A DNA stretch of 64,000 nt from Ciborinia camelliae (Eukaryota > Ascomycota > Leotiomycetes > Helotiales > Sclerotiniaceae): positions 589,028 through 653,027 of the forward strand of contig JANPYM010000009.1 of assembly GCA_025890175.1 (NCBI GenBank), written 5' to 3'. This document shows, piece after piece, positions 12,393 to 25,900 of this stretch (position 1 is its first letter; the number at the start of each line of letters is the position of its first letter). Below the pieces are notes generated by a model, which saw only the letters and a list, made by a program, of their open reading frames with translations, ran no database searches and was not told where the DNA came from. A program made the translations under genes and the position numbers.

Positions 12393-14250
12393 TCAGAATC
12401 CCAAGGGGTCAACCGGACCGGGCCCACTTGGATTCGTTTCTTTGGAACCAATCTTAGAAATGATACTTCCCTGTGCAACATATTGATCCAGATTCTCATT
12501 GCTAAGAATTTTGAAAACTTTATCAAGCTTCTCGGAGTTTTTCTCCACCTCCTGCCAGTTGATATCAGCTTCGAATACAGCATAGTTCATACTGAACTTG
12601 AATCTCTCGGTCGATTCACTGCTCAAGCAAGTACTGATAGCTTGAGAGTAAGCTTCGCCGTCGATACGCAAGTACAAGAACTTCGCTCGGGGTTGGTAGA
12701 CCATGAGCTTGTCGTTGTCATCCCCACTGATGTTAATATGCTGAACGAGATTCATCGGAATAAAGTGAGATACTGTTCTTCTTTTATCGCTCGAATCAAG
12801 TTTGATTGAGGCAACTGCTGATATGTATTGTTCAATGGCCCCTGCTATTTCCATCTCCTTATCGCCCGCGATTCCATACGGCTTAAAAAGGTCTTTGGTG
12901 AAGTTGAGTGAAAATTGAGTACGCTCGACATCTTTGTTGAAAGATCCAGTGCTGGTCGAGGTATTCATCTAGAATTCTTTATGTAAGAAGCATGAAATTG
13001 AAAATGACCAAACATGCACAGAAAGGGTGGGGACCTCAGAGAGTATACTTACAAAGTAACCTGCCAATCCACCCCCAGACGAGCTTCCCGATATCACCTG
13101 CCAGGCAAAATTCGCATTTTCATCGAATGCCAAACTGGCTTGAGTGGGTTCAGTAATCGAATAAGGCGTTTTGCGTCCGTCTTGTTGCATTTTTTGAACC
13201 TTGAGGAGAGCCTGAAACAAACCAGTCAGACCAGACAACTTATTTGCATCGTTGAACTTCTGATATGCTGCTGCCTTGTCATCATCCGAGGTACCAGAGG
13301 TAATAGTTGGCTCAATTGCAAGGGTAGGCGGTTTGGGTGCCACGCCATCTGTAACTTGCTGTGCGGCAGGCTTCTTGTCATCACTGCATGAAGATTTGAG
13401 AGTTAGTAATTGCATATCAAAGAGATATTTTGAAGGAAAATTAGAAATTAAAACTGCATCAGGAAAAGTGGGTTTTGGGTTCGGGGAACGAAATCGAGTA
13501 TCAGAGGGGTGTGAAATTGTGAGCCAATTACGAACCTCAAGATGGCCATGACATCAGCAAGTGATTGATCCTTGGGTGAAGTAGGATCGCTCGCTGACGT
13601 TGCTCCAATGGCCATCAAGGAAATGCTTTGTATGGCTGGAGATGGTTCTGCTACTGGTGGCGCCACTGCATTCGGGTGCATGATATGATCCAAACCTAGA
13701 AGAACCCGTGTTGCTGCTGGTGAGTAATTAAATTTGGGTAGATCGGGCCTAGTGAAATTTAGCAACTAGCCTTTCAAATATAAGATATAACAAACCTGTT
13801 TTTCAAAGGAGCTTCAAGAAGATCAAGCCGCTTCATAGCCTTCTCAAAGATTTCCTGGGCTGTATGATGCAACTTTCCAACAGAAATATCGATTTCTCGA
13901 TCTGGCTCAATCATACGCAGCTCCAAACGAGCAGTTGGCATGAGTTCAATATATTCAGGATCGTTAGGATAGATATCAAGACAAGGAGTCGACTCTTCAT
14001 AAGTCAATACAATGACAGTATGGTGCGGAAATTCGATGGCCCCCCTTGGGAAGTCAAAGAACAGTTGTTCGCCATCAGCTCCTTTTTGAATCATGAACTT
14101 CTTGATGACGCTGCTGTAGTGAAGCACTTCTCTTCCGGGCAATATCGTTATGAAGTGGTGATCGTCGAGAATGGCACACACATGATCAGTTTCCCCCAGC
14201 CGGTTTAAAAGGTGGCATTGCTGTAAAGTTAAGGAACCTTCTGAGCTCAT
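12393..14250 (-). CDS. Unrecognised 524-aa protein, four exons
   Basis: Exons on the minus strand are 14250-13796, 13748-13536, 13383-13053 and 12968-12393. All junctions are GT-AG, keep frame and sum to 525 codons. The N-terminal 150 residues are mixed alpha/beta-looking with a FDFPRGAIEFP stretch and many acidic residues; a Pro/Ala/Ser-rich linker follows (about residues 165-255); the C-terminal 190 residues start near SFNKDVERTQFSLNF and look like a second folded domain ending in PVDPLGF. There is no signal peptide, membrane segment or catalytic motif that I can name. The four conserved-looking splice junctions argue for a real, expressed gene. It lies alone between large spacers, next to the HET-domain gene, in the accessory-like part of the window. 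Function unknown. Confidence 0.8.
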
Positions 14251-15654
14251 GTTTTCGGTGAAGACGATTCTTTTTTGGGGGAAGAGGTGGTGATATTTTG
14301 GTAGTATCGACTAGAGCTTAGATTGTTCTTAAGCCAACAATATGTAGTGCCGAAATATGCCTTCAATGACCTGCTAGTAATAACTTGCTGCTCAGAAACA
14401 AACAAGATTTGGACGGAAAGGCGATACGGAATAAATATACTTAATATCACTCGTGTATAACACTGCTTAGAAGGACATTTCTATTCGCAGTGCTTACAGT
14501 CGGTTATTTTCCTCCTTTCGAGCTCCCAACCACCTTCTACTACCCAACGGGAAGATTATGTGCATTTCCCCCGGCCAAAATATAGCCTCAACTTCAGCCA
14601 GTAACGAAGTGTAACCTACATCAATACCAAATCTAAACCTTCGCTGGCCACAACATACATAATACATCAAGTGATCTTGGGGATCAACGACGTAAAGGGG
14701 AAGATATCTAATTAAATTGCTTTCAGCCAGTCAATTTCTCATTTCCAAGCTTTAAAGCATTTACTTTCCCGCTTTCCAAATCTCAAACTATCTCCCTACA
14801 TGTAACACAATAACCTTGTGCATTGATTGGATCCAAAGGTTGATATTATATAGGAGACAATGTTAGATTAGAATGCTTATAGCCAGCCACTCTCCCGCTT
14901 TCGAGCTTCCCCTTACTATGAACGGCAGATATTGCGTTCAGGGGTGGAGACGATCAACTACTGGATAGAGAAGTGTGTAGTGCAAGAATTAAATTAATGC
15001 TGAAATTGAGGATATGGAATGGATGGAAACGTGGCAGACGACCATTTGCATCAAGTCCAGTCTACTTTCCTCGAGTTGAATATTATCGCACTTGCGATTC
15101 GCCGATCCCTGCCTTTCTATTTCTTCTTTCTTCCTCCATTAGGGATGTTTAGAGATTTAATAAACTAGATACTACAACTAGGGAGAAATAGAAATCTCCA
15201 TTGAAATAAACTAATAGATAGAAATCTAGCTCTAAAGTTTATATCTGCATTATGATTAATGGGGAAGCGAAGATCTGAAACAGACTCAAAGCCAGCCCGC
15301 GCATCGAAAGCACTGCATATGGGACTATCAAAAAATTTAATGCAGCCCCTACCAAACTTGTAAATTGCCAAGACCGGAACTCTGCAAGCCACTCGGGTGG
15401 AATGGGAGGTCAAATCTGAGAATTGAAGTTACATTAAGAATAGACATCGATCACGTGAGGATATAGCACTCATGAGGATTGTCCTGAGTCCCGGTGCTTT
15501 GAGCAGCAAAGACAATTCTCTCCCAAAATATCTATTGATTTGTAGTCCTTCGCATGCTGCTTCCATCGAATTTATTGATATTTAAACTTGGCTACAAAGC
15601 TCGAATCGTTGTTTTGACCATTTCTTACATCAGTCAGCCCCCCACACGTTTAGG
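14251..15654. other. 1.4-kb divergent intergenic region
   Basis: Lies between the starts of the unknown minus-strand gene and the plus-strand HET gene and probably holds both promoters. A CACGTG motif at 15452-15457 is about 200 bp upstream of the HET start. No gene is visible. Confidence 0.5.
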
Positions 15655-17341
15655 ATGGACCCAGATAGGAGAGACGCGCTGATTCCACCAAATGACCCGA
15701 ATAACCCTCGATGGCTCCTCGATCTCCAGAATTGGAGACTTGAACGATACATTGATGTTGTCAGCACCATTGAACCTGAGGGTTATGGTATCGTCTCCTA
15801 TACTTGGGGTTATATCGCAGACCTGAGCAGGCCACAGCCAGACAATGAATTGCCAGAAGGTCTTCTTTGGGATGTGCCGACGACTACTGGGTTCAATCTT
15901 GATCGAGCGAAGAAGGTGATGGCAAACATCGGCACTCGTTATATTTGGTGGGACTGGATGTGTGTCCCGCAGGAAACTCTAAATGGTCAACGGACGATCA
16001 CTTCTCACTTGAGGGATGCAAAGCACCAGGAAATCGGGAAGCAGCTGTTAGTTTGCTTGTTCCGCGTCTCACTGAAATATAACTAAGTAGTTTATTAGGA
16101 ATATATATCGCAACGCCAAGAAGAGTATCGTGTGGCTCCATTCAACGTATTGGAATTTGCAAACCCCCTTAAAAACACTACTTCTGGCTGGTTCAAAAGA
16201 AAATGGGAGCCTACCAACCGACCCCAAGGCATATTTTGACGAGATAGTGCAATTACTCGCTCGGTCTCGCACTCGCGAGGAAGGAGAGCGTTGGCTGGTC
16301 TCGGGCTGGACGCTCCAAGAAGGCGTGTTGCTCCCTGAAACAGTCTTGGTTGACGGCGCAAGCAACACTCTCCAGGACGACACCTTTCGGCACAATGGAG
16401 GGCGTGCTTCGGTGATTGACTTGACGGCTAGAATTACTTCACTCGCCATCGGGGTAGCCAAATCCTTCCTTTTGCAAGCCAATGGACAAGAACAACAGAA
16501 TAAGGTCGGCAGACTGATTGACGAGTCAGTTGAGATGGCAAACGAATTTCGTCAGACCCTTCAAACTCTAGCTACTTCTGGCCTCGTTGCGTACGGTAAA
16601 GCTTCTCCGTTGTATATACTTAGTGGCAAGCAGAGCCGCGAATTCGGCATGCCGCAGGATTCTTGCTGGGCGTTGATTGGAGCAATGGAGCTCGAGGGCG
16701 TCCCTGTCAATTACGAACTTCCTATGGATAACATTAAAATGATATTTCTGAGAGCTTTGTTTGAAAAATATCAATGGTCAATGCTCCTACTACCCCAGCC
16801 CTTATTTCCCGTGAGCCACGGCTGGTGGGTGAGTGATTTTCGATGGATTGACATTGTTGATGGCCTCCTGATTCCGGTTGGATTGTTTGTCGATTCACAA
16901 CTAGGCCTTGGATCCCAAATGCTGCCGCACGTGTCACTTGACAACGCGATGACTGTGATTATTCAACCACCCGATAAAAGACAAACGTTCTCCTTGTTGA
17001 AAAATTTGGACATCAAATGGTATCTACATTACGTCCAGACCAAAACAGGAGTTGAGATCCGCTCCCTGGCACCGAAGACAAATCCCGCCCCGTATATTTC
17101 TGACGCAGTTTTTTTGAAGCTAGAGGATCTCGGTAAAAACGAAAACGCACCGAGTATATCTTCCGGGATGAGATGTGTCGCCATCATGGGGTTTTGGACA
17201 CCACAGGGTAATATTCCTGTCGGCATATTTGGTGGAATCGTTGATCTTTGGTCCACAGGAGGAAATACAATCGAGGTATCTAGTCTGAAGCTCTACTCGA
17301 CAGCGCAGAACAGTTACCCAGAGCCGGATAGACCAAAATGA
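15655..17341 (+). CDS. HET-domain (heterokaryon incompatibility) protein
   Basis: Two exons, 15655-16046 and 16099-17341, joined by a GTTAGT...TTAG intron, give 544 aa. The three usual HET-domain blocks are present: YGIVSYTWG (residues 44-52), YIWWDWMCVPQ (about 96-106) followed across the intron by NIYRNAKKSIVWL (about 132-144), and RWLVSGWTLQEG (about 195-206). HET domains, related to TIR folds, trigger cell death on fusion between incompatible strains or act in fungal innate immunity. The remaining C-terminal 340 residues match no repeat domain I recognise: there are no WD, ankyrin or TPR repeats and no NACHT motif. It is a stand-alone HET gene in gene-poor surroundings. Its trigger or partner cannot be seen. 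Confidence 0.9.
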
Positions 17342-20300
17342 AACCTTGCGGATTTGAATTCTGTTGATCTGGAAGCAATTTTTCGCTCTCTTTTCATCAA
17401 AAATAATATGATGATTGAGGACCGGGTAGATTAGTATATGTGATCAATGCTGTTATTAGAGCACGTTGAGGCTGCGTAAAACAGCGACGAGGTTCGCCTA
17501 ATAGCGACCGAAACACCTCGAACTTTGTTGTTTAATAATCTACTAAAAGTTGAACTTCTTATATTCCTAGTCATCCATGATATTTATATAACTTTTTTAT
17601 TAGCTCTTGGCTTTTATACTGGACATCGTATATTGAGCTTATTGACCATATTTATCTCCCGACTAGGCCTTTATCGTACCTTGCAATGAATCTCCGATAA
17701 TCCCGTCACGGTGTGCTGCACTCTTCTAGATACCTAGGTACTGGTATATCGCCACAGCAATACCGCACTTATCTATGCCATGCCTATAACTATTCATCCA
17801 TTTCTTTACTCGATTATTCAAGCGTTCGTTCCTACGATTTTCTGCGCTTTAACTGGTGGAGATGTGTTAAAGTTAAGGGAGTTTGTCGAAGTTATTGGGC
17901 ACCATAATTCTTGACCCTGTGCAGACAGCAACCTTAAGTCAAATTTTGATGGCAACATTCACTTATCTTACATTTATAGTGTATTAGGTATGTAAGATGC
18001 AATACTTAGTATGATACTTAAGGAGTCTTAATATGGCTGTGGTTAGTACCATTGCCGTCACCCCAGCCGCTGCCGACTCTTTATTTGTATACCCAGATTG
18101 GTTCGCTGTATCTATGCACATCTAGTTGGGCGGTTTGACATCAAGGATTGAAATAGTTTCTTCCTGCTGATTCTTTGCAATAATATCTCACCATCCCAAT
18201 ACTCTAAACTCATTGTTCTTGTGATGAGAGAGAGTAAAGGCGTTCAAACGAAAATGATAATCGAGGCGAGATATATTTGAGCCCATAGTATTGGTATGCC
18301 GAGAAAACTAGAGATCAGGATCATTAAAATAAGATCCGAACTCATTCCTGAGAACAAAATGGTAGCATCATTAAGGCAAGCTTTCGTTCCTGTGGCCAGA
18401 ATTGCTATGGAGATCCTCAACATTGCTTCCCCATTTGAAGGCGAGAAACAACCAGAAGCATAGGTAACTGTAGAGGTCTTTACCTCTCTAGATCTTGTTC
18501 TTCTTCTAATCTACCGCGAATTAGTAGATGATTAGAACATTCAATTTCTCGTTTTTTCAAGTCATCCTTACTGTGGTAAGAAGATACGAATTCACTTCGG
18601 CTAACTTCCGAGGTCGTTTCTGAAGACTACATTAACACAGAGATGTTTGATAATCTATCTTCTATTTACAGAGCCGTGACCCGTCTATAATGAGTGCCAA
18701 GCTCGGTAGCTCATATCATAGGTTTCAAGAAAAGGGACTGAACTGTCAGAAGCACTTTGCAATGATTTTGAAAACCTCGTGCGAACATAATGGCAGAGAA
18801 AATCCTAATACCAGGACGACCACTCCACTATTCTTGAATAAATTTCACGTAATACTGATTAGCCATAGGACAGTAAATTTATGCTAATTTGGAGATTTTT
18901 TGTTATTTTGGCGTCAGCAAATCATCATAACGTTGTTCGGATGGTAGAGAAACACTCCAGTGAGTGTCTTGTGTAACCACTGATAGCCATCGTTAGGTGG
19001 TAAGGAGAACTTTCAGATGGGTGTAAGTGTTTGGGGTAATTATGGATATTAAATGCATGGTCATCCGATGATATGACCTCATGCCATCGCATCTCAGCTA
19101 TAGTGCATATTCACCCCTTCATACAAGAAAAATGTCCAACACTGTCAAGTTCTCAGATTCAAGATCTGTTGTCACCGTTTATGAATACAAGAGGTGAACA
19201 GACTGAAAATATCTGTAATCTGTAGCTTCCATATCACCTCAATGACATCAATTGCTTCAGCAGACACAAGTGAAAGCAATCCAAAGTTCTGAAATTCGTT
19301 CCGGCTGTCTTCCAAAAAGACTAGGTCAGATTTGGGCACCTCAATTTTGGAGTTTGAGGTGCAATCTTCATGAGATTGGAGAACTATTTATCAAAGTAAG
19401 ATATCAATCAAAGCAAGGAAGAGTGTCTCCTATTACTTATGCCAAGACGGAGCTTAAAGCCTATTATCTTAGGGAATTATCAAAGTCTAGACATTCCCTC
19501 CATTCGCTGTACGGAGAGGGGAGCATTAGGTAGTGAATGAGATGAAAGGAAGCTAATAGGCCCGGCCGTGTTCTGACTCAAAAATCACCGAGTGAATCCC
19601 GTCCGCAATTCTAACTCAAATTTTATAAGTTTTAGCATTCAATTTGTATTCTCCAGCTCTCAGCCCCGCGTTATATTACAACTCCCCTCTCATATGAAAG
19701 GGAATTCTACCCCCGGTGTCAACTTGCAATGGAGTTTTCCGATGAAATAGTTCGTGATTTGAAAGTGGCAAAGCCAGAAATGCTTGTAAACGCTCGAAGG
19801 ATAATGGTGCAGGTTTCGAGGAAGAAGTGGCTAGTGGGCCAATGCATAACATTCATCTTTGGACTTTGGGTCGGTGCAACTAAAAGACCGCATATGGCCC
19901 TTTATCTTACGAGTCTCTTTTATCGATGTAGATGTTGTCATCATCGTTATCTCTCATGTCATCATCCGGTCTCCATAATTCCTACCTTCGGCTTGTGTTG
20001 GCTCATATATATCGTCTAATCACTTTCTCTCCTCCACTCTATCGTCTCTTGTCCAGCCCAAAATCGTCCCTTGTCCAGCCCAAAATCGTCCAATATAACA
20101 AAATTCAAGCTCGTCAACACGAAAGAAAGTAAAAATCTGGTCCCAAAAACCTCCGTTGTACATCCAACTCAGTTGGCCGCTCAAAACATCTTCCCCGTTG
20201 ACATGACAGTAATTGGAACGTCTGAACCTCTTGAACATATCATATTTTTTTGAATCTCAGTGGACTGATAAGATCTGAAAATTGATTGTTGCGTGGATTG

Positions 20301-22113
20301 AAAGAGGGTTGGTTATTCACTAAGAGAGGAGAGAAGGGGGGGCTTCTATATCCTCTTAACAAAGATACTCACAACATTCCCTCTCCTACTCTGACCCCGA
20401 TCTTTAAATCAAGTGCGATCAAAGCACATAGAAAGAGGCAAATTTATCATCATGTCCCTCAGCCCTTAAAAAAGCTTTTATATAGAAGCGAGAAGTAGTC
20501 GGATGAAAACATTAAACTCAAAGCTTAGGTATGACGAGACACCTAGACATGGTTCCTCTTTCTCCGTAACTCGCAAGGTATTTGGAAAAAAAACAATAAG
20601 TTGATATGTAAAGTAGCTACCTATACATCCAGTTTAGAATAAGATTTCTACACAGAAATGAGGAAAGCATCACCCCATGTATTTGAATCTCCTTCGCAAT
20701 CTCACAATTTATATCCCTTCCCTCTTCTCTCATGTCCTCGCCTCCTATCTTCTCATCTTCTCATCTCTTCATATCCTCTTGTCTAGTCTCGTCTACCCCT
20801 CAACCCGTCTCTTCTCTTCTCGTCTCCCCTCTCTCCTCCAAACCCACCAATTTAAAACCCACACCTATCATTCCCCACCAAGACCCCTCCCTCCTCGTGC
20901 TACCCTGAGCTGTCGGTACAAGTCAACATCAAGAGCACGATCCTTAAGGGTTTATTCTCACTAGCATCCATAGCTACCAGCGCTCTCATTTGGTCCATGA
21001 AAATATCCTCCCTCTGTATTGAACGCCCCGGTGATCTTGATATCTGCTAAATAATGACTCTGGAGCATTAAATAAACCCAAAGTTGACTAAGTCTTCAGT
21101 TCAACTGTAGATAGCTGCGCCTTTCATATTCACCCTTTCTGTAGCTCAAGGTCACACATGTACCCCTCTTGCGCCAATTCAAACTAACCTAAACCAGCCC
21201 CTAATCATTCTTCCTTATATCTATATTCTCACTCTTTCGCTTAAATTCACTCCCTACCCCGTAGCGCTGCCACACCCAACACAACACAAAGCCCTTCCCC
21301 TCAACAACCTCGTGACTAGGAATCTACCACATAGTAATCCATCAAATCTGGCATATGACTTCGTACACACATTAGATTAGATTAGTATTCATACATAATT
21401 GATCATCGGGAGGGAAATACGAAAGGGAGCAGGATTGATATATCTCGGCTAATTTTCTCTTTTTTTCTTGCCCGATCTCGAGTATCCTAGTCCTCTCATC
21501 TCGCCCTTCTGATCTCAAATCTTCCCATCTGAAGCTTCTAATCCCATCATTTTTATTTCACTGTCCTACCCCAACCCTCAAAATCACCCCTCCCACTACA
21601 CCCCCTACCTCCCATCCCCATCCCCATCCCCACCCCCCAAAATCTCAACATTTAAATACCTACCCACCTACCCACCCACCTACCCACCTACCTACCCAAG
21701 TAAATGACCAAGTCACCGACCAAACCAAACCAAGCTGAGCCAGACAGAGGTGAGTGAGCAAAAACCAAAAACCGAAAACCGTATGAGAAGAAGAAAAAGA
21801 AAGAAAGAAAAGGGAGAAAGAAGAAAGAAGAGAGGAAAAGAAAAATGCATCAAGACACGAGGCAAAATTACTCTAGAGGTTTGATTTTCTCTGGCTTGAG
21901 TATATGTTTGGGTTTGTGATGTTGGATTTGTGATGCTGCTATGCATGAGTAATTCATCCAATCCTCGATTCTTCCACCCGATTCCTCTATTCTCGAATAT
22001 TCTTTCTTCAAGAGACTATATATACCCCCATTTGAATCCCATATCGTGGAAATCAATTGAAATACCTCTTGTGTGTGTCCGGGCCTATTCTAGATCTTCC
22101 ATACACACATTCG
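17342..22113. other. 4.8-kb gene-free spacer
   Basis: No coding region is supported. Short frames (17713-17907, 18690-18887, 19252-19533, 19729-20019) show no motif and no splice continuation. A CCTAGGTA motif lies at about 17731. 20700-21700 is strongly pyrimidine-rich on the plus strand and includes a TACC/CACC microsatellite at 21658-21698. The final part is probably 3' UTR of the metaxin-like gene. Confidence 0.5.
21658..21698. repeat. (TACC/CACC)n microsatellite
   Basis: Alternating CTACC and CACC tetranucleotides over about 40 bases, in a C/T-rich intergenic tract. Confidence 0.85.
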
Positions 22114-23290
22114 TCAAATCAGTACCCCCTCTCCCTCCCCCCAACACCTCCTAAAAACCCTCTCCCGATGCCTCACAAGATTCCCCCATCTCCCCACTCC
22201 CTCCGCCAACCTCCTATCCCTCCCATTCGCATCTCCCTTCCCATTCCCCTTCCCCCACTCCAATCCCTCATCCCCCAACAACCACGTATAAGCAAAAACA
22301 CTTGCATCAAAAAGGGCCGGCCCTTCCCCACCAAACCACTTCTCCTCTCCCAACAATTGACTCAGGGCCTCCCACGCCCTATCCGCTTCCCTATATATCA
22401 TCTCTTCATCAATAACCTCCGCGCTTTTACGTAGTTCTGTTTCCGCTGCAGATCGTAGTTGATGGGCGGTATAGAGGCGGACGAGTGGGGAGGAGGACGT
22501 CGGGTTTATATAGAGGGGTGTGGCGACCGTGCGGAAATTTGAAGTCGTTAGGTAGAGGGTGTGCAGCTTTTTCTCCAATTAATTGGGGGGTTTCATATTT
22601 GAGGGGAAGAGGGGCAGAGGATACATACCCAAGCATTTCGTATATTATGATCGAGTAAAGCTTGATAAGCGTCCAATTTTTTACTCTTTGGTTCCTGGAG
22701 TTTCTTCCCTTGTTCCCTTGCATATTTCACCAGACCATTACTTGGTATTGGTAGGTGATCATCCTGCGAGGAATTCGATTTGATGCCAGGCAAGAGAAAA
22801 GGTAGAACACCAGTAGGTGAAGCATGATTATTCGAAGAGACAATTTTATGATCTACTCCTGCGAGTTTTAAGAATGTCTGCCAATCCCGTCAGTCTTGCC
22901 TTTCATTCATATTGCTTGCTTAAATTTCCAAGTAGGTAAACAAACCTGCCATTTCAAACACCCTGGGTTGAAGCTCGGTCTTCCCCCATTCACCCCTTCA
23001 TCACCTTCTCTACAAAAGATATATAAACTAGGCAATCTAGCATCTCTATCGCTTCTTCTATTTGCACCGGGACTCCTTTGTGGTAATTCGTTTGCTGGAT
23101 ATATAAGAACGGGAACTTTATCGAATAATTTCTTAACCGGTCTGGGTATACTGAATAAATCCTTTACAGCATTTGTTTGTCGAGTGAAATTAGATTGATT
23201 ATATGATGTATCTCCTTTCTGCGCAGGGCCATCTTTCTCATTCTTTGTAGAGTTCGAAGGGGCTGTTGATTGATTTGAAGGAGGAGGCAT
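22114..23290 (-). CDS. Metaxin-like subunit of the mitochondrial SAM complex (Sam35/Sam37/Tom37 type)
   Basis: Exons on the minus strand are 23290-22946, 22877-22629 and 22572-22114, giving 350 aa with all frames kept. The first ATG in frame is at 23290; codons upstream in the same frame begin with TTG. An unstructured N-terminus is followed by VPVLIYPANELPQR, the metaxin N-terminal fold (LPSLYIFC, then SFNPGCLKWQ, TFLKLAGVDH and GVLPFLLPG), a Lys-rich middle and a GST-C-like part (LLGEEKWFGG, ALFDASVFAYTWLL). Metaxin-family proteins sit on the mitochondrial outer membrane and help the SAM machine insert beta-barrel proteins. Whether this is the Sam35 or the Sam37 orthologue cannot be settled here. 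The 56-nt second intron has an unusual GGAG acceptor but gives the best continuation. Confidence 0.82.
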
Positions 23291-25900
23291 ATCTTCCCTA
23301 GCAAGCAAGCAGGTCTTGACTCTTGAAAGGAATTGAATAGACCCAGAACAGACCCAGACCAGGGTAATATCGAATCCAAATGATTGATAATACTCGAGTA
23401 TGGTACGGTACTTCCAAGGGTAATTAGTATTAAATCCGTAACAAATCCGTAACTAGATACCGGCAGTAGATAGTTTCGGCGCGTCTTCCGTTTTTTTCTC
23501 TCTCCTCTCATAAGGCTTTGATGATCAAAAAATTAAATGAGGCTGAAGCTGAAGCTGAGGCTGAGGCTGAGGCTATACTCTGGCCTTATTGCATGGCGTA
23601 ATCAGTTGATCCAAAGTCAATTATTTTTTGATAGCCGCCGCGATATTCTTTTCATGCAAAGAAAAAAGGGCCGAGGAACGGCAATAACGGAGGATAAGAT
23701 AAGATAAGGCACCTTTGCATTTCAAGATGGAGCCCCTCGCATACAGCCGTTAAGAGTGGTGGTACCGTAGTTGTATATTTACCGGAAGGTAGGTACGAGT
23801 AAATGCCGAAATATCTCCCTTGTTTAATTGATGGATAATGCGGAATTTGGATTCTAGATCGGGTGTCGGGTTGTACGTCAACGGTACCTATCTATGTAGT
23901 GGATTGACAATGAGGTCATCGTGAAAAAACAGAGAAACCCAAGAGATCGATATGATCCCGTCGATATGATCCCATCGATATGGTCTCAATACTGTACATA
24001 CCGTATAAACAAACATGCATAGCTTGGCGTAAGAATAATAGATGCCGGTATTGAATGAGAGAATGAGAATCAGATGAACTACCTTGAGCATCTTGAAAAC
24101 CCTTGGATGCATGAACCTACTACTAGGTTACTCCTACTGGGTAGGTATGAAACGAATGAAAGAAACCTCGAATAAGATATGGGTCTTGGTTCAGGTACGA
24201 TGCATGCAAGATATTTTTTCTTACATGCAGGATAAGCACTGTACGCAGCAGTACATACAATGGTCATACACTTGAGTTGTTGAATAAATAATAAGACATT
24301 TTTACCATACGAACAGGCAGAAGAGACTAAGAAGAGAGATGCAAGACATACCTACCTACCTAGGTATACTCAGTAATAAATGAGGAAAGATCTGAATAAT
24401 AGATGGATAAAATAAACATTCATTCCAAACAGCCTTCCTTTACATCAGCCTTCACTCAAAACAGCCTTCATTTCAATGTTACAGTATTATTTATTAGGTT
24501 ATATCCGACCTCGCAACTTCTTCCGAATCGTGGTGAGAAAAAGCGCACGAATCATTTGGTTACACACGATAAGAAACTTAGCGACATGGGGTAATGCCAA
24601 AGATGGTTTAGTTCAAACGTTAATTGTTAAGTGAGCTTTTAGGTAATTGCGGAGAAACAATAGTGGCATTTTCTCTTTTGTGGTCATATCATGATTAACC
24701 GACAACAAATGAAATGAAAGTCAATGGAAAAACGGTTTAATATATATCGTGGGGTAATTTGAGATATGAATGAATTATTAGATATGAGAATGCCCTTAAT
24801 ATATATTCATGATTTATTATTATTAAAAAATAACTTTTGTTGTTAAATAATATATTATTCGAATAATGCGACCCCTTCATTGTGAAGTACGTTTACCGAA
24901 AACAATCCATTCGAAACCTTACTACTACCTTCATACAGTAGTAGCTAGTAAGATAATTATCATACCAACCCACCTTCAACCTTGTCTGAATCTTACCCTA
25001 TCTTGTCCTTATACTTTCAACTCAATTTTGTAAATAAAGAAAAATATCGTCACTTGATCAAATATTTAACAATTCCTTCATACCCTCAAAGGAATTAACT
25101 TGAGACAAAGACCAGTGATTCAGATCATCATCCTCATTTTATCTGAACTCTTTAACAACCATATTCCCACTTCTTCTCTAACAACGAGAAACCCCTCTAC
25201 TCAACTACTCAGCCTCCCCCTCCCCTCCCCTCCACGTTGCTACCTACTATCCCACCTTATAACTTCATGTTACCTTGATACTGAAGTCGTGCTTAGCTAG
25301 CCTTTCCTACCCCTCCCTCCCTCATCCGAGTCTCATTCCAACTTGCAACTCAACTCTACAAGTTTGAATACACTCTTACATCTACATATTCTTTCTTTGA
25401 CTCTTTGACACATCCCTTCCCCTGGCCACCATCATATTCCACTACGCAAAACGGTCTGTCAACTTGCGTATTTACCATCAAACGTGCCCCTCATACAAAT
25501 CGTGGTTTCGTCTCTCAAAACCGGTCTGATCGTCATACCCAGTTTTAAAAAAAATTCGACTCCCACTATAATAACGTATAAGTCCGGGGTTTGAGTTTAG
25601 ACTACGAGACTAGCCTACGCATTAGCACCACTTAAGAAGATTCTGCTTGTTTGACCGAGGTATACGCATTCCGGTAGTTAAAAGGGACGTCCCATTTATT
25701 CTATCGACCAGATTAAAAGAGACCTTCAAGGACCGACACTGAACTTCTGCCAAAAAAACACAAAGAGAAAGTTTCTTCGTCCAAACTTCGCACCTCAACT
25801 TGACCAGGCTCACGCTTCGCTCCAAATCCCAACAAAGAACACACATCACCACCTCGGACCCCCAAACCACCACTCTCACCACTATCCATAAACCACCAAG
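23291..25900. other. 2.6-kb divergent spacer
   Basis: Separates the metaxin-like start from the 84-aa protein gene. It contains a GCTGAA/GCTGAG hexamer array (23540-23574), a CCTACCTACCTAGGTA motif (about 24350-24365), an AT-rich stretch near 24760-24860 and a long pyrimidine-rich segment (25000-25880) that is probably leader of the downstream gene. No gene is seen. Confidence 0.5.
23540..23574. repeat. (GCTGAR)n hexanucleotide repeat
   Basis: About six copies of GCTGAA/GCTGAG in tandem, intergenic, roughly 250 bp upstream of the metaxin-like start. Confidence 0.85.

Noticed and set aside
22057..22434. Pro-rich 125-aa plus-strand frame
   Set aside because: Antisense to the last exon of the metaxin-like gene; its proline content mirrors Gly/Glu codons of the real gene.
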